From Cyanothece sp. UBA12306 (GTDB lineage Bacteria > Cyanobacteriota > Cyanobacteriia > Cyanobacteriales > Microcystaceae), in assembly GCA_003448685.1 (NCBI GenBank), contig DLXW01000015.1, positions 12,375 to 27,319 of the forward strand: DNA of 14,945 bases, in the 5' to 3' direction. A program made the translations under genes and the position numbers. Each line of letters starts with the position of its first letter. Within the stretch, counting starts at the first letter, position 1. Below, piece by piece: positions 6,842 through 13,489 of this stretch. The notes under the pieces are model-generated. The model saw only the letters and a list, made by a program, of their open reading frames with translations. It made no database searches and had not been told where the DNA came from.

Positions 6842-6946
6842 TATAGCAGTCGCCATATAGATTAGGACAGATAATTTATCTCAAACAGAAGTAAAGATAG
6901 AGTTTTACTTGGAGACTTCTGATTTCTAACTTCTGACTTCTGCTAT
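6842..6946. mobile_element. MITE-like element copy 2 (105 bp) upstream of ccmK3
   Basis: The left end TATAGCAGTCGCCA (6842-6855) and TTAGGACA, and the right end GACTTCTGCTAT (6935-6946), match copy 1; the middle differs and is longer. The right end lies 27 bp before the ccmK3 start codon, so the element forms most of the proximal upstream region of that gene. Confidence 0.6.
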
Positions 6947-6973
6947 GAGGGAGCTTCCCCAAGGAGAGCCAGT

Positions 6974-7282
6974 ATGCCCCAAGCCGTTGGTGTTATTCAA
7001 ACCCTAGGATTTCCAGCCGTTTTAGCAGCGGCCGATGAAATGGTCAAAGGGGGACGAGTAACCCTAGTTTATTTCGATAAAGCTGAACGAGGAGAATTTT
7101 TAGTCGCTATTCGTGGCCCCGTTTCTGAGGTCAAAATTGCCATGGAATCTGGCAAAGAAGCAGCTGAAAAATCTTATGGTGGAAAAGTTGTCAGTCATTA
7201 TATTGTCCCTAACCCCCCAGAAAACCTCCTCAGTGTTTTACCCCTCGAATATACAGAGAGTGTGGAACAATTTCGTGTCTAA
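6974..7282 (+). CDS. ccmK3: Carboxysome shell protein CcmK3 (BMC domain hexamer subunit)
   Basis: This 102-aa single BMC-domain protein begins MPQAVGVIQTLGFPAVLAAA and ends EYTESVEQFRV, closely following known CcmK3 proteins such as that of Synechocystis. BMC proteins form hexagonal tiles of the beta-carboxysome shell, which encloses Rubisco and carbonic anhydrase. The pore-loop region reads YFDKAERGEF instead of the IGS/AGS-type loop of CcmK2 and CcmK4, a CcmK3 hallmark. CcmK3 is reported to assemble with CcmK4 in mixed hexamers. ATG 6974 is preceded by AAGGAGAG at good spacing. ccmK4 follows after 124 bp with no terminator between, so the two are probably cotranscribed, away from the main ccm cluster. 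A MITE-like element lies immediately upstream. Confidence 0.93.
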   Translation: MPQAVGVIQTLGFPAVLAAADEMVKGGRVTLVYFDKAERGEFLVAIRGPVSEVKIAMESGKEAAEKSYGGKVVSHYIVPNPPENLLSVLPLEYTESVEQFRV

Positions 7283-7406
7283 AACTGGTTAAAAATGGTC
7301 GCAATTTATTATTTATAGCGAAGAATCAATTATTTGCGGTCTAAAGGTCTAAAAACTAAATGTATCATTAATTAATTAACCTTAAAGAATTTAGGAGATT
7401 AAATGT

Positions 7407-7757
7407 ATGCCTCAACCTGCCGTGGGATCAATTGAAACTAAAGGTTTTCCTGGTATCGTCGCTGCTGCTGATGCCATGGTTAAAGCTGCCCGTATTACCA
7501 TTGTCGGTTATATTCGCGCCGGAAGTGCCCGTTTTACCCTGAATATTCGGGGAGACGTCCAAGAAGTTAAAACAGCCATGGCCGCCGGAATTGAGGCACT
7601 AGAACGGACAGAAGGAGCAACCCTAGAAACCTGGGTTATTATTCCCCGCCCCCATGACAACGTGGTGGGAGTCCTCCCCATTGATTATAGCGAAGCCGTT
7701 GAACCGTTCCGTCTTGCTGCTGAAGGAGCTAATGCAACCCTTCCTGGCCGCCGTTAA
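7407..7757 (+). CDS. ccmK4: Carboxysome shell protein CcmK4 (BMC domain hexamer subunit)
   Basis: This 116-aa BMC-domain protein contains AVGSIETKGFPGIVAAADAM, the pore loop GYIRAGSARF, NIRGDVQEVKTAMAAGIEAL and the ending PIDYSEAVEPFRLAAEG, all characteristic of CcmK4. It is a minor hexameric shell tile thought to tune metabolite passage and shell composition, with CcmK3 as partner. The start is ATG 7407, with TTAGGAGAT upstream. An out-of-frame ATG at 7403 overlaps the region and should not be chosen. A strong hairpin terminator follows at 7775. Confidence 0.94.
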   Translation: MPQPAVGSIETKGFPGIVAAADAMVKAARITIVGYIRAGSARFTLNIRGDVQEVKTAMAAGIEALERTEGATLETWVIIPRPHDNVVGVLPIDYSEAVEPFRLAAEGANATLPGRR

Positions 7758-7774
7758 GGTCAAAAATAACACAA

Positions 7775-7800
7775 TAAGGTCAATTAACTAATTGACCTTA
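7775..7800. terminator. Bidirectional terminator after ccmK4
   Basis: A perfect 12-bp stem, TAAGGTCAATTA paired with TAATTGACCTTA around AC, is followed by ATAAAAATTTT on the plus strand and by a T-rich run (TTGTGTTATTTTTG) on the minus strand. It separates the convergent ccmK4 and the small gene at 7825, and probably ends both transcripts. Confidence 0.75.
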
Positions 7801-7824
7801 ATAAAAATTTTGTCCTTTCTCAAT

Positions 7825-8025
7825 TTAACGGTCAAAAGAATGATAATCTACTTCTTCGGGTAAACTGGGGAGTGTGCGATTAATCTCAATTAATAATTGA
7901 TAAAGTAATTCTTGGTTGGCCACATCTTTCTTCGTTTGTAACTGTTTGAATTTGTGCATCATCGTTTCAATCTCTTGGGGAATCAAATGATTAAGAGATG
8001 AGTCGTCAAAATGTTTCATATTCAT
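7825..8025 (-). CDS. Hypothetical protein, 66 aa
   Basis: A short soluble protein from ATG 8025, or from a second in-frame ATG two codons later. It starts MNMKHFDDSSLNHLIPQEIE and continues as a charged, mostly helical sequence with LLYQLLIEINRTLPSLPEEV. There is no membrane span, cysteine or motif that I recognise, and no strong ribosome binding site. Its composition is protein-like and it ends properly before the shared terminator, so it may be real. Its function is unknown. Confidence 0.5.
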   Translation of the reverse strand: MNMKHFDDSSLNHLIPQEIETMMHKFKQLQTKKDVANQELLYQLLIEINRTLPSLPEEVDYHSFDR

Positions 8026-8149
8026 TAATAGTTATTGAGGAAACACCAATATTAACTTGAGTGGGTAAAGTTATTGTGACTGTAATCTTAATAATAGAAG
8101 TTGTGGAGTGTATCTATACTTAAGATTCTTTTAAACAAAGCAGTTCAAT

Positions 8150-8590
8150 TCAGTCAAAAAATTTATTATTAGAATTCGTAGCAAAATAAAAACTCATGAC
8201 TGTTGCTGCGAGGGGAATTATGACCACATATAAAGTTTTTGCTGTATCATTAACTACTGATGCAGATTTATTCATAACTTCTTCTACATTAGTTAGATCA
8301 GTGGGATGATTCCACAAATTCCAAGTGATATAGGAAATAGCAAAAATATGCCAAAGAATAACAAAACCAAAGACAGCAAAAATAATAATAGCTAAGACTA
8401 CAGCAAGCTTATTCTTAATGGGTTGAACTCTTTTAGATATATTATAATTATCAAATTCGGTAATCTTTATTTGCTCAGATTCAGCAGAATTAGGTATTTT
8501 GTTTTGTGCAGCAAACTCCTCAATAGTAGGTTTATTTTGTTTACTACTTTTAGTATTTTTATCCAATTTAGAGTCTAATTGTTTTGTCAT
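8150..8590 (-). CDS. Hypothetical membrane protein with two predicted spans, 146 aa
   Basis: ATG 8590 opens a frame whose first 60 residues are polar and lysine-rich (TKQLDSKLDKNTKSSKQNK). They are followed by a hydrophobic segment at about 62-90 (LAVVLAIIIFAVFGFVILW) and a second at about 117-139 (LYVVIIPLAATVMSFYFAT). This suggests an inner-membrane protein with a cytoplasmic N-terminal tail and a short loop. I recognise no family. The gene is AT-rich, contains no HIP1 site and starts 48 bp from the divergent DNA methyltransferase gene. A link to the restriction-modification pair is possible but rests on position alone. Confidence 0.6.
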   Translation of the reverse strand: MTKQLDSKLDKNTKSSKQNKPTIEEFAAQNKIPNSAESEQIKITEFDNYNISKRVQPIKNKLAVVLAIIIFAVFGFVILWHIFAISYITWNLWNHPTDLTNVEEVMNKSASVVNDTAKTLYVVIIPLAATVMSFYFATNSNNKFFD

Positions 8591-8638
8591 TTTTATTATT
8601 ATTGTTTAATATATTTGATTGGCGATTAGTACATTAAT

Positions 8639-9517
8639 ATGCTATTATTCAATGTGCAGTATTATCGTAGCATAAAAGTGACTGATTCTATAGTAAAACC
8701 ATTTTTAAAATGGGCTGGAGGCAAAAGACAATTAATGCCTGAAATCAGAAAAAATATGCCAAAAAACTATAATATATACTATGAAGTATTTATAGGTGGA
8801 GGTGCTTTATTATTCAATCTTCAGCCTTCACAAGCTGTTATTAATGATAGCAATAAAGAATTAATTAATTGCTATGAAGTGATCCGAGATAATCCTGAAG
8901 AATTAATTGAAAATTTAAAAGAATATAAAAATAATAAAACTCATTTTTATCGAATTAGAGAATTAGATCGAAACCCTCAAGAATACAGTAAACTTTCTCA
9001 TGTTGAAAAAGCTTCAAGGATTATTTACTTAAATAAAACTTGTTACAATGGTTTATTTAGGGTTAATTCCCAAGGACAATTTAATGTACCATTTGGTAAA
9101 TATAAAAAGCCTGATATAGTTAATGAAACTGTAATTAAAGCTGTTAGTAAATATTTGAAAGAAAATGAAATTAAGATTTTAAATGGAGATTTTGCTAGAG
9201 CATTAAATTACGCAGAAAAAGGCGATTTTATTTATTTAGATCCTCCTTATGATCCTGTATCTGATACAGCTTCTTTTACAGGTTATGATGTTAATGGATT
9301 TAATAAACAAGAACAAAAAAGACTCAAAGAAATAGTCGATAAACTTCATCAGAAAGGAGCTAAAATTCTTCTTAGTAACTCTTGTACGGATTTTATTTGT
9401 GATTTGTATAATAATGAGTATTATAGACAAATAAAAATTTCTGCAATCCGATCAATTAATTCTCAAGGAAATAAAAGGGGTAAAATTGACGAAATTTTGA
9501 TTAAAAACTATGATTGA
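8639..9517 (+). CDS. D12 class (Dam/DpnM family) DNA adenine-N6 methyltransferase
   Basis: This 292-aa enzyme would transfer a methyl group from S-adenosylmethionine to N6 of adenine in a specific DNA site. Motif order is that of the D12 (alpha) class: PFLKWAGGKRQL (21-32, motif X), EVFIGGGALLF (49-59, motif I, the FxGxG SAM site), then the recognition domain with IIYLNKTCYNGLFRVN, then DPPY at 201-204 (motif IV, catalytic). ATG 8639 is the first start; GTG 8678, giving VTDSIVKPFLKW, would make a more typical Dam N-terminus, and neither has a clear ribosome binding site. The recognition sequence cannot be read from the protein; GATC would be the family guess only. It overlaps the restriction enzyme gene by 8 bp, indicating one operon. 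Confidence 0.9.
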   Translation: MLLFNVQYYRSIKVTDSIVKPFLKWAGGKRQLMPEIRKNMPKNYNIYYEVFIGGGALLFNLQPSQAVINDSNKELINCYEVIRDNPEELIENLKEYKNNKTHFYRIRELDRNPQEYSKLSHVEKASRIIYLNKTCYNGLFRVNSQGQFNVPFGKYKKPDIVNETVIKAVSKYLKENEIKILNGDFARALNYAEKGDFIYLDPPYDPVSDTASFTGYDVNGFNKQEQKRLKEIVDKLHQKGAKILLSNSCTDFICDLYNNEYYRQIKISAIRSINSQGNKRGKIDEILIKNYD

Positions 9518-10238
9518 AAACCCAGACAATAGTAAAAAGACAAAGAATGATATAGCTTGGGAAAAATTATTTACAAAATATGGTATTCTTCAGCTTATTG
9601 AGAATAAAGGTTATTTTGAAATTACCTCAGAACAAATTAATGAAGTTCGAGAAAGTCGGTTAATGGCTAAATTTGATCATGCTATTAAACTACCTAAAAT
9701 TTTTAAAAATAATCAATTATCTATATTACCCATATCTCGTAATCAATATGTAATTGGACATTTTGAAACTCATTATGAGGTAAATTATAATCAAAAAATA
9801 ACAGCTACACAAGTTAATTTGCCTTCTTTGATTCAAAGTATAGACTATACTAATATACCTAGTGAAAGTATAGCTTTAAATTGTGCTTTTAATACTGGAA
9901 TGATTGCAGATTTACTGGAGGTTGAAAAGTCTCAAGTTTATCATACATTGTCAGGTAGAATGTCAACAGGTGAATTTAATTTCAATATTAATAATATTAG
10001 TTCAAATGAGATATATGATTTTTACGTTAATGCTTCCCAGTGTGAAATAGATGCAGGTTTTGAAACAGAAAATTTTTTATTCATTATCGAAGCTAAAAAC
10101 AAAATTATTGGAGATTTCCTAATCCGTCAACTATATTATCCTTATAGATTATGGCAAGAAAAAATTGATAAAAAAGTTATTCCTGCTTTAATGACTTATT
10201 CTAACTCTAATAATTTATATAGAACAAATTTTAGATGA
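9510..10238 (+). CDS. Type II restriction endonuclease-like protein, C-terminally truncated
   Basis: The 242-aa product starts at ATG 9510 inside the end of the methyltransferase gene. It resembles a family of type II restriction enzymes of about 360-370 residues that accompany D12 methylases: ESRLMAKFDHAIKLPKIF, SILPISRNQYVIGHF, LSGRMSTGEFNFNI, then a PD-(D/E)XK core with E179-x-D181 and E194-A-K196, then DFLIRQLYYPYRLW. In that family the sequence after TYSN continues for more than 100 residues (from memory of the family). Here it leaves the pattern after YSNSNNLY and stops at TGA 10236-10238. The core survives but the C-terminal part is missing, so activity is doubtful. Other frames just after the break give a DUF29-like tail. 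Confidence 0.7.
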   Translation: MIENPDNSKKTKNDIAWEKLFTKYGILQLIENKGYFEITSEQINEVRESRLMAKFDHAIKLPKIFKNNQLSILPISRNQYVIGHFETHYEVNYNQKITATQVNLPSLIQSIDYTNIPSESIALNCAFNTGMIADLLEVEKSQVYHTLSGRMSTGEFNFNINNISSNEIYDFYVNASQCEIDAGFETENFLFIIEAKNKIIGDFLIRQLYYPYRLWQEKIDKKVIPALMTYSNSNNLYRTNFR

Positions 10239-10263
10239 AGATTGGCTTCCTGAACATGATTAA
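10207..10263 (+). pseudogene. 3' scrap resembling a DUF29 gene
   Basis: In the +1 frame relative to the endonuclease the sequence reads IEQILDEDWLPEHD and then TAA (10261-10263). DUF29 proteins of cyanobacteria typically end with a motif of the form EQILDxDFLPE. If so, a deletion joined the endonuclease to the tail of a former DUF29 gene. The match is very short. From 10264 to 10373 I see nothing else. Confidence 0.4.
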
Positions 10264-10373
10264 CAAAATATCCAATTTAATAACTGTCCATTTCTTTTTC
10301 TCATACTACTATCGACAGGGTTAAACTTAAGAAAGTAATATTCTAATATTTTGCAAAGCAAGGGACAAGAAAA

Positions 10374-10652
10374 ATGAATAAACCCCCTATTTCTCAAGAT
10401 CATAGTTCTGCTTGGGTTATTCAAACTTGGTTATCTTTTATTATTTCCATTTCAGCAACTTCTATTGGTATTATTTATTTACCTGTTGACGTTTGGGTGA
10501 AGGGTTTTATGGGAATGGGTTTAACATTTACTATTGGTTCAACAGTGAGTTTAGTTAAAACTCAAAGAGACTTACATGAAGGCAAAAAAATCACTTCCCG
10601 TGTCGAAGAAGCAAAAGTAGAAAAACTTCTCAGCGAACATAATGTTATTTGA
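10374..10652 (+). CDS. YiaA/YiaB-like inner membrane protein
   Basis: This 92-aa protein has two hydrophobic segments, about residues 14-39 (VIQTWLSFIISISATSIGII) and 45-62 (KGFMGMGLTFTIGSTVSL). A cytoplasmic helix follows with KTQRDLHEGKKITSRVEEAK and EKLLSEHNVI. The two-span layout and the short K-T-x-RD-x-HE turn after the second span match YiaA/YiaB-type proteins that are common in cyanobacteria. Their role is unknown; some enteric relatives are linked to stress conditions. The ribosome binding site is weak. It stands alone, 120 bp before the kinase gene. Confidence 0.75.
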   Translation: MNKPPISQDHSSAWVIQTWLSFIISISATSIGIIYLPVDVWVKGFMGMGLTFTIGSTVSLVKTQRDLHEGKKITSRVEEAKVEKLLSEHNVI

Positions 10653-10773
10653 TTTAATATATTTACCTTTGTCTATTGTCTTTTCTTCCATTGCCAAAGT
10701 AACCAGATCTATGATATTAATGCTCCTAGAACCTTAACTAAAATAAAGGTTGTTTTGACACAAAGGAGTATTT

Positions 10774-11757
10774 ATGGGTAAAAACTACCACGTTTACGGT
10801 GTTGGCAATGCTTTGGTTGATATGGAGTTTGAAGTAACACCAGAATTACTCCAAGAATTAAAAATTGATAAAGGAGTGATGACTCTTGTTGATGAGGATC
10901 GTCAAGACGAATTAATCAAAAAGCTAGATGGAAGGCTCGGTAAGCAAAGCGGTGGAGGATCTGCTGCAAATACCATGGTAGCTATTAGTCAATTAGGTGG
11001 AAAGGGATTTTATTCGTGTAAAGTAGCTAATGATGATCATGGCAATTTTTATCTAAAAGACTTACAAGAATGTGGGTTAGATACCAATTTACATAATGGT
11101 GATCAAGGAACTACTGGTAAATGCTTAGTCATGGTTACTCCTGATGCTGATCGTACCATGAATACTTTTTTAGGAATTACTGGTAATTTGTCTGAACAAG
11201 AATTAGTACCAGAGGCGATCTCTAATTCTGAATATTTATATCTAGAAGGATATTTAGTTACTTCTCCCACCGGAAAAGAAGCAGCAATTAAAGCGCGAGA
11301 AATTGCTGAAAATTCAGGGGTTAAAACCAGTTTTTCTTTATCCGATCCTAATATGACAGAATTTTTTAAGGATGGGTTATTAAAGATTATTGGATCAGGT
11401 TTAGATTTGATTTTTGCTAACGAAGCAGAAGCTTTAACTATGGCTGATACTAAAGACTTTTCTGAAGCTGTTAATTACTTTAAATCAATAGCTAAAAGTT
11501 TTGCTATTACCCGTGGATCGAAAGGTTCTTTAGTCTTTGATGGTCAAGAATTGATCGAAGTTTCCCCCCATCCTGTTCAAGCTATAGATACAGTCGGTGC
11601 AGGAGATATGTATGCGGGTGCTTTTTTATATGGTATCACCCATGGGATGACCTATAGTCAAGCAGGAGATTTAGCCTCCCGTGCTTCTTCTCGTATTGTT
11701 ACGAGTTATGGTCCCCGTTTAAGCACTGAAGAATTGAAATCTTTACTACCAAATTAA
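10774..11757 (+). CDS. PfkB-family carbohydrate/adenosine kinase
   Basis: This 327-aa cytoplasmic kinase has the full ribokinase-type layout: [14 protein letters not shown] with the substrate-binding aspartate near the N-terminus, [18 protein letters not shown] (59-76, PfkB signature 1 region), and [16 protein letters not shown] from residue 272 (signature 2). In the latter, GAGD forms the anion hole and D278 is the expected catalytic base. Cyanobacterial homologues of this length are usually annotated as adenosine kinase or sugar kinase; the substrate is not decided by sequence alone. ATG 10774 has AAGGAG (10763-10768) at ideal spacing. A hairpin terminator follows at 11776. Confidence 0.9.
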   Translation: MGKNYHVYGVGNALVDMEFEVTPELLQELKIDKGVMTLVDEDRQDELIKKLDGRLGKQSGGGSAANTMVAISQLGGKGFYSCKVANDDHGNFYLKDLQECGLDTNLHNGDQGTTGKCLVMVTPDADRTMNTFLGITGNLSEQELVPEAISNSEYLYLEGYLVTSPTGKEAAIKAREIAENSGVKTSFSLSDPNMTEFFKDGLLKIIGSGLDLIFANEAEALTMADTKDFSEAVNYFKSIAKSFAITRGSKGSLVFDGQELIEVSPHPVQAIDTVGAGDMYAGAFLYGITHGMTYSQAGDLASRASSRIVTSYGPRLSTEELKSLLPN

Positions 11758-11775
11758 CACGAAAATTTTCCTTGG

Positions 11776-11792
11776 GGTGAGCATTGCTCACC
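11776..11792. terminator. Hairpin between the kinase and Uma2 genes
   Basis: GGTGAGC and GCTCACC form a 7-bp stem around ATT, extendable by two G-U pairs (10774-side GG with TT 11793-11794). It differs from the hairpin after sdhA by one compensated base pair. The genes converge here, so it may act in both directions, though the T-run is poor. Confidence 0.5.
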
Positions 11793-11798
11793 TTCAAT

Positions 11799-12383
11799 TT
11801 AACTTTGTTCAAAATCTACTTTGTTATAAATTTCTTTTAGTTTAATTTGAAAAGCAATAGAAGCTAAAGATAAGATAGCATCTTCTCCTTCATATTCAGA
11901 AAAAATCCACTTATTGGGTTCGGTTTTATAATAATGTTGAACATACATTTTATCTTGATTAATTAGAATATATTCTTGAAAAGTTGCAATAGTTCTATAA
12001 GCAGTAAATTTATCACCAAGGTCATACTTTTTAGTTGAATCTGATAATACTTCTGCCACAATTAAGGGATTAATAATCGTATCTTTACGTCCTTCTTGCA
12101 GTTCTATTTTACTTTGAACTACCATCACATCAGGATAAGCATAAATAGCTTTTTTAGGTATCCAAATCCGTTGATCGGTAACAAAAACATCATAGGGTTG
12201 ATTCCTAAGTTCAAAGTTTAAAGCCGCATAGAAATTACCAGTAATTTTATTATGATTGGGGGTTCCACCTGACACAGTAAAAATCTCTCCATTGATGTAT
12301 TCGTGACGCTCTTCTGAATTAATCTCTAATTCAAGGTATTCTTCAGGGGTATAATAGCGTTGTGCTTGTGCTTGCATGATCAT
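11799..12383 (-). CDS. Uma2 family (DUF820) PD-(D/E)XK nuclease-like protein
   Basis: This 194-aa protein has the standard Uma2 length and order: YYTPEEYLELE, then HEYINGEIF (27-35), NFYAALNFEL, DQRIWIP, YPDVMVV with D85, IVAEVLSDSTKKYDLGDK (109-126; E111 and K125 as core residues) and FTAYRTIATFQEYILINQD. The fold is a restriction-endonuclease-like core. The family is hugely expanded in cyanobacteria, and no cellular role is established. The start may be ATG 12383 or ATG 12377, two codons later; neither has a ribosome binding site. It ends YNKVDFEQS. A copy of that ending, without the rest, occurs upstream at 12452. Confidence 0.88.
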   Translation of the reverse strand: MIMQAQAQRYYTPEEYLELEINSEERHEYINGEIFTVSGGTPNHNKITGNFYAALNFELRNQPYDVFVTDQRIWIPKKAIYAYPDVMVVQSKIELQEGRKDTIINPLIVAEVLSDSTKKYDLGDKFTAYRTIATFQEYILINQDKMYVQHYYKTEPNKWIFSEYEGEDAILSLASIAFQIKLKEIYNKVDFEQS

Positions 12384-12451
12384 TAATTGTTATTCTTATA
12401 ACTTTATATTTTAGTTTATTTTAAGCGATCGCTGTTAGTTTTAATCACTTT

Positions 12452-12478
12452 CTATGCTTCAAAATCGACTTTGCTGTT
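12452..12478 (-). pseudogene. C-terminal scrap of a second Uma2 gene
   Basis: The minus strand reads NSKVDFEA followed by TAG (12454-12452), nearly the same as the end of the intact Uma2 protein (NKVDFEQS). Nothing Uma2-like precedes it directly. An N-terminal Uma2 remnant lies 600 bp upstream on the same strand. Confidence 0.4.
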
Positions 12479-12513
12479 CATGTTATCCCGTTATTATGCC
12501 TCAAAAATTAGAT

Positions 12514-12888
12514 CTAAATTTTATAGTACCATTGCCAAATTATTCCGGCTATTAATCCTCCGATTATATAACAAACAACATCGTAGGGATCGGCGATCGC
12601 TAAATGACTAATGATTGGGTTTTGAGGTAAAATAACTTCAAAAATTACTGACCAAATGATCACAGGAATAATAATTTCATAAAATTTTGGTGGTGTATTA
12701 TCTTCGCGTAATCCAATTTTATGCTGGACATAAAGCATGATGGGAACCAAAAAAGGAACACAAATTAAATCATTCAAATAACTACTAAAAAAAGCAATAT
12801 TTAACATCTTTTCTAAACCATAACGGTTGAAGAAATAAAGAATAAAACAGCTTAAAAATAAAGGGTCTTTTAAGTATAAAAAATTCAT
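12514..12888 (-). CDS. Small polytopic membrane protein of unknown function
   Basis: From ATG 12888 this encodes 124 residues beginning MNFLYLKDPLFLSCFILYFF. There are probably three or four membrane segments: one near 7-19, one around 43-57 (LICVPFLVPIMLYV), one around 76-90 (FYEIIIPVIIWSVIFEVIL) and one at the C-terminus (YIIGGLIAGIIWQWYY). RYGLEKMLNIAFFSSYLNDL between the first spans and ADPYDVVCYIIGG near the end are reminiscent of small VanZ-like or putative magnesium-citrate-transporter-type proteins, a weak resemblance only. An upstream TTG at 12918 would add ten residues overlapping the previous ORF; the ATG four bases after that ORF's stop is the better choice. Confidence 0.6.
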   Translation of the reverse strand: MNFLYLKDPLFLSCFILYFFNRYGLEKMLNIAFFSSYLNDLICVPFLVPIMLYVQHKIGLREDNTPPKFYEIIIPVIIWSVIFEVILPQNPIISHLAIADPYDVVCYIIGGLIAGIIWQWYYKI

Positions 12889-12892
12889 GATT

Positions 12893-13078
12893 TTAATGAC
12901 CAGATTGACCCATCCCAATATAAAATTCTATGAGAAGTAAAGCAACCCAAAAACTCATCGCTACGGTAACCGATAAGCTAATTAGATTTCTTAAAGTAGA
13001 TATAATATTAGGATCGCCATCTTGATAGAGAATGTAAGTTAGGAAAAATCCCAAATAAGTAGCAAAAGACAAAGACAA
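12893..13078 (-). CDS. Small two-span membrane ORF, probably lacking its original start
   Basis: The frame codes 61 residues from a TTG at 13078 to TAA 12895-12893, with hydrophobic stretches SFATYLGFFLTYILYQ and LISLSVTVAMSFWVALLLIE. The frame stays open and protein-like upstream (RFFYSLGYFDPLSLSF), overlapping the Uma2 remnant in another frame, but I find no ATG or ribosome binding site there. It was probably the first gene of a pair with the membrane gene that follows four bases later, and its 5' end was replaced when it joined the Uma2 fragment. No family recognised. Confidence 0.45.
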   Translation of the reverse strand: MSLSFATYLGFFLTYILYQDGDPNIISTLRNLISLSVTVAMSFWVALLLIEFYIGMGQSGH

Positions 13079-13092
13079 AGGATCAAAATATC

Positions 13093-13263
13093 CTAAGGAA
13101 TAAAAGAATCGTGACCAACAGGTAACATTTCTAACCTCATATGTTGTCTATAGTAATAACCTCTTACTTGTTCATAGGCAGAGTCTTCAATAAGTTTAAG
13201 ATATTCTGGCCAGGATATTTTGACCCAAGTATCTGTAGCTAGGTTAATCCTCGCATTATTCAT
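13093..13263 (-). pseudogene. N-terminal remnant of a second Uma2 (DUF820) gene
   Basis: ATG 13263 opens a 56-residue frame ending at TAG 13095-13093. It reads TWVKISWPEYLKLIEDSAYE, then a GYYY and MRLEMLPVGHD segment. This is the typical N-terminal block of one Uma2 subgroup (W-x-x-Y-x-x-L and YYxxxxMRLEMxPxGxDH). The match stops after GHD, followed by SFIP and the stop, so about two thirds of the protein, including the nuclease core, is missing. A matching C-terminal scrap lies at 12452. Confidence 0.6.
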
Positions 13264-13460
13264 GATAATTTTCTCAAGTTATTTTAAACATTCTACCAAG
13301 CTTAATTATGTTTCTTAGTTTGGCAAATTACCATTATCTATTACCTATAACAGTCCTCATTTTTAAAATAAAGTTAAAATAACTGCTTGAAAATGCTCCA
13401 TGTTCTTCTGGGTTGACTAGAATTAGAGTAAAGTAGACTGCCTCAAAGTAAACCCAATAA

Positions 13461-13481
13461 TAACTATTAACTATTAACTAT
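13461..13481. repeat. Heptamer tandem repeat TAACTAT upstream of ctaA
   Basis: Three perfect TAACTAT units end nine bases before the ATPase start codon and occupy the place where a ribosome binding site would be expected. The rest of 13264-13489 holds no gene; TTGACT (13413-13418) and TAGACT (13434-13439) have only 15-bp spacing, so a promoter there is doubtful. Confidence 0.7.
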
Positions 13482-13489
13482 TCATTAAC

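Noticed and set aside
9236..9430. Minus-strand open frame inside the methyltransferase gene
   Set aside because: It is antisense to the DPPY region of a recognised enzyme and is an isoleucine-rich product of AT-rich shadow sequence.
13413..13439. TTGACT / TAGACT as a promoter for ctaA
   Set aside because: The spacing is 15 bp, shorter than the usual 16-18, and I see no copper-responsive CopR-type TTCAT direct repeat; support is too weak to annotate.
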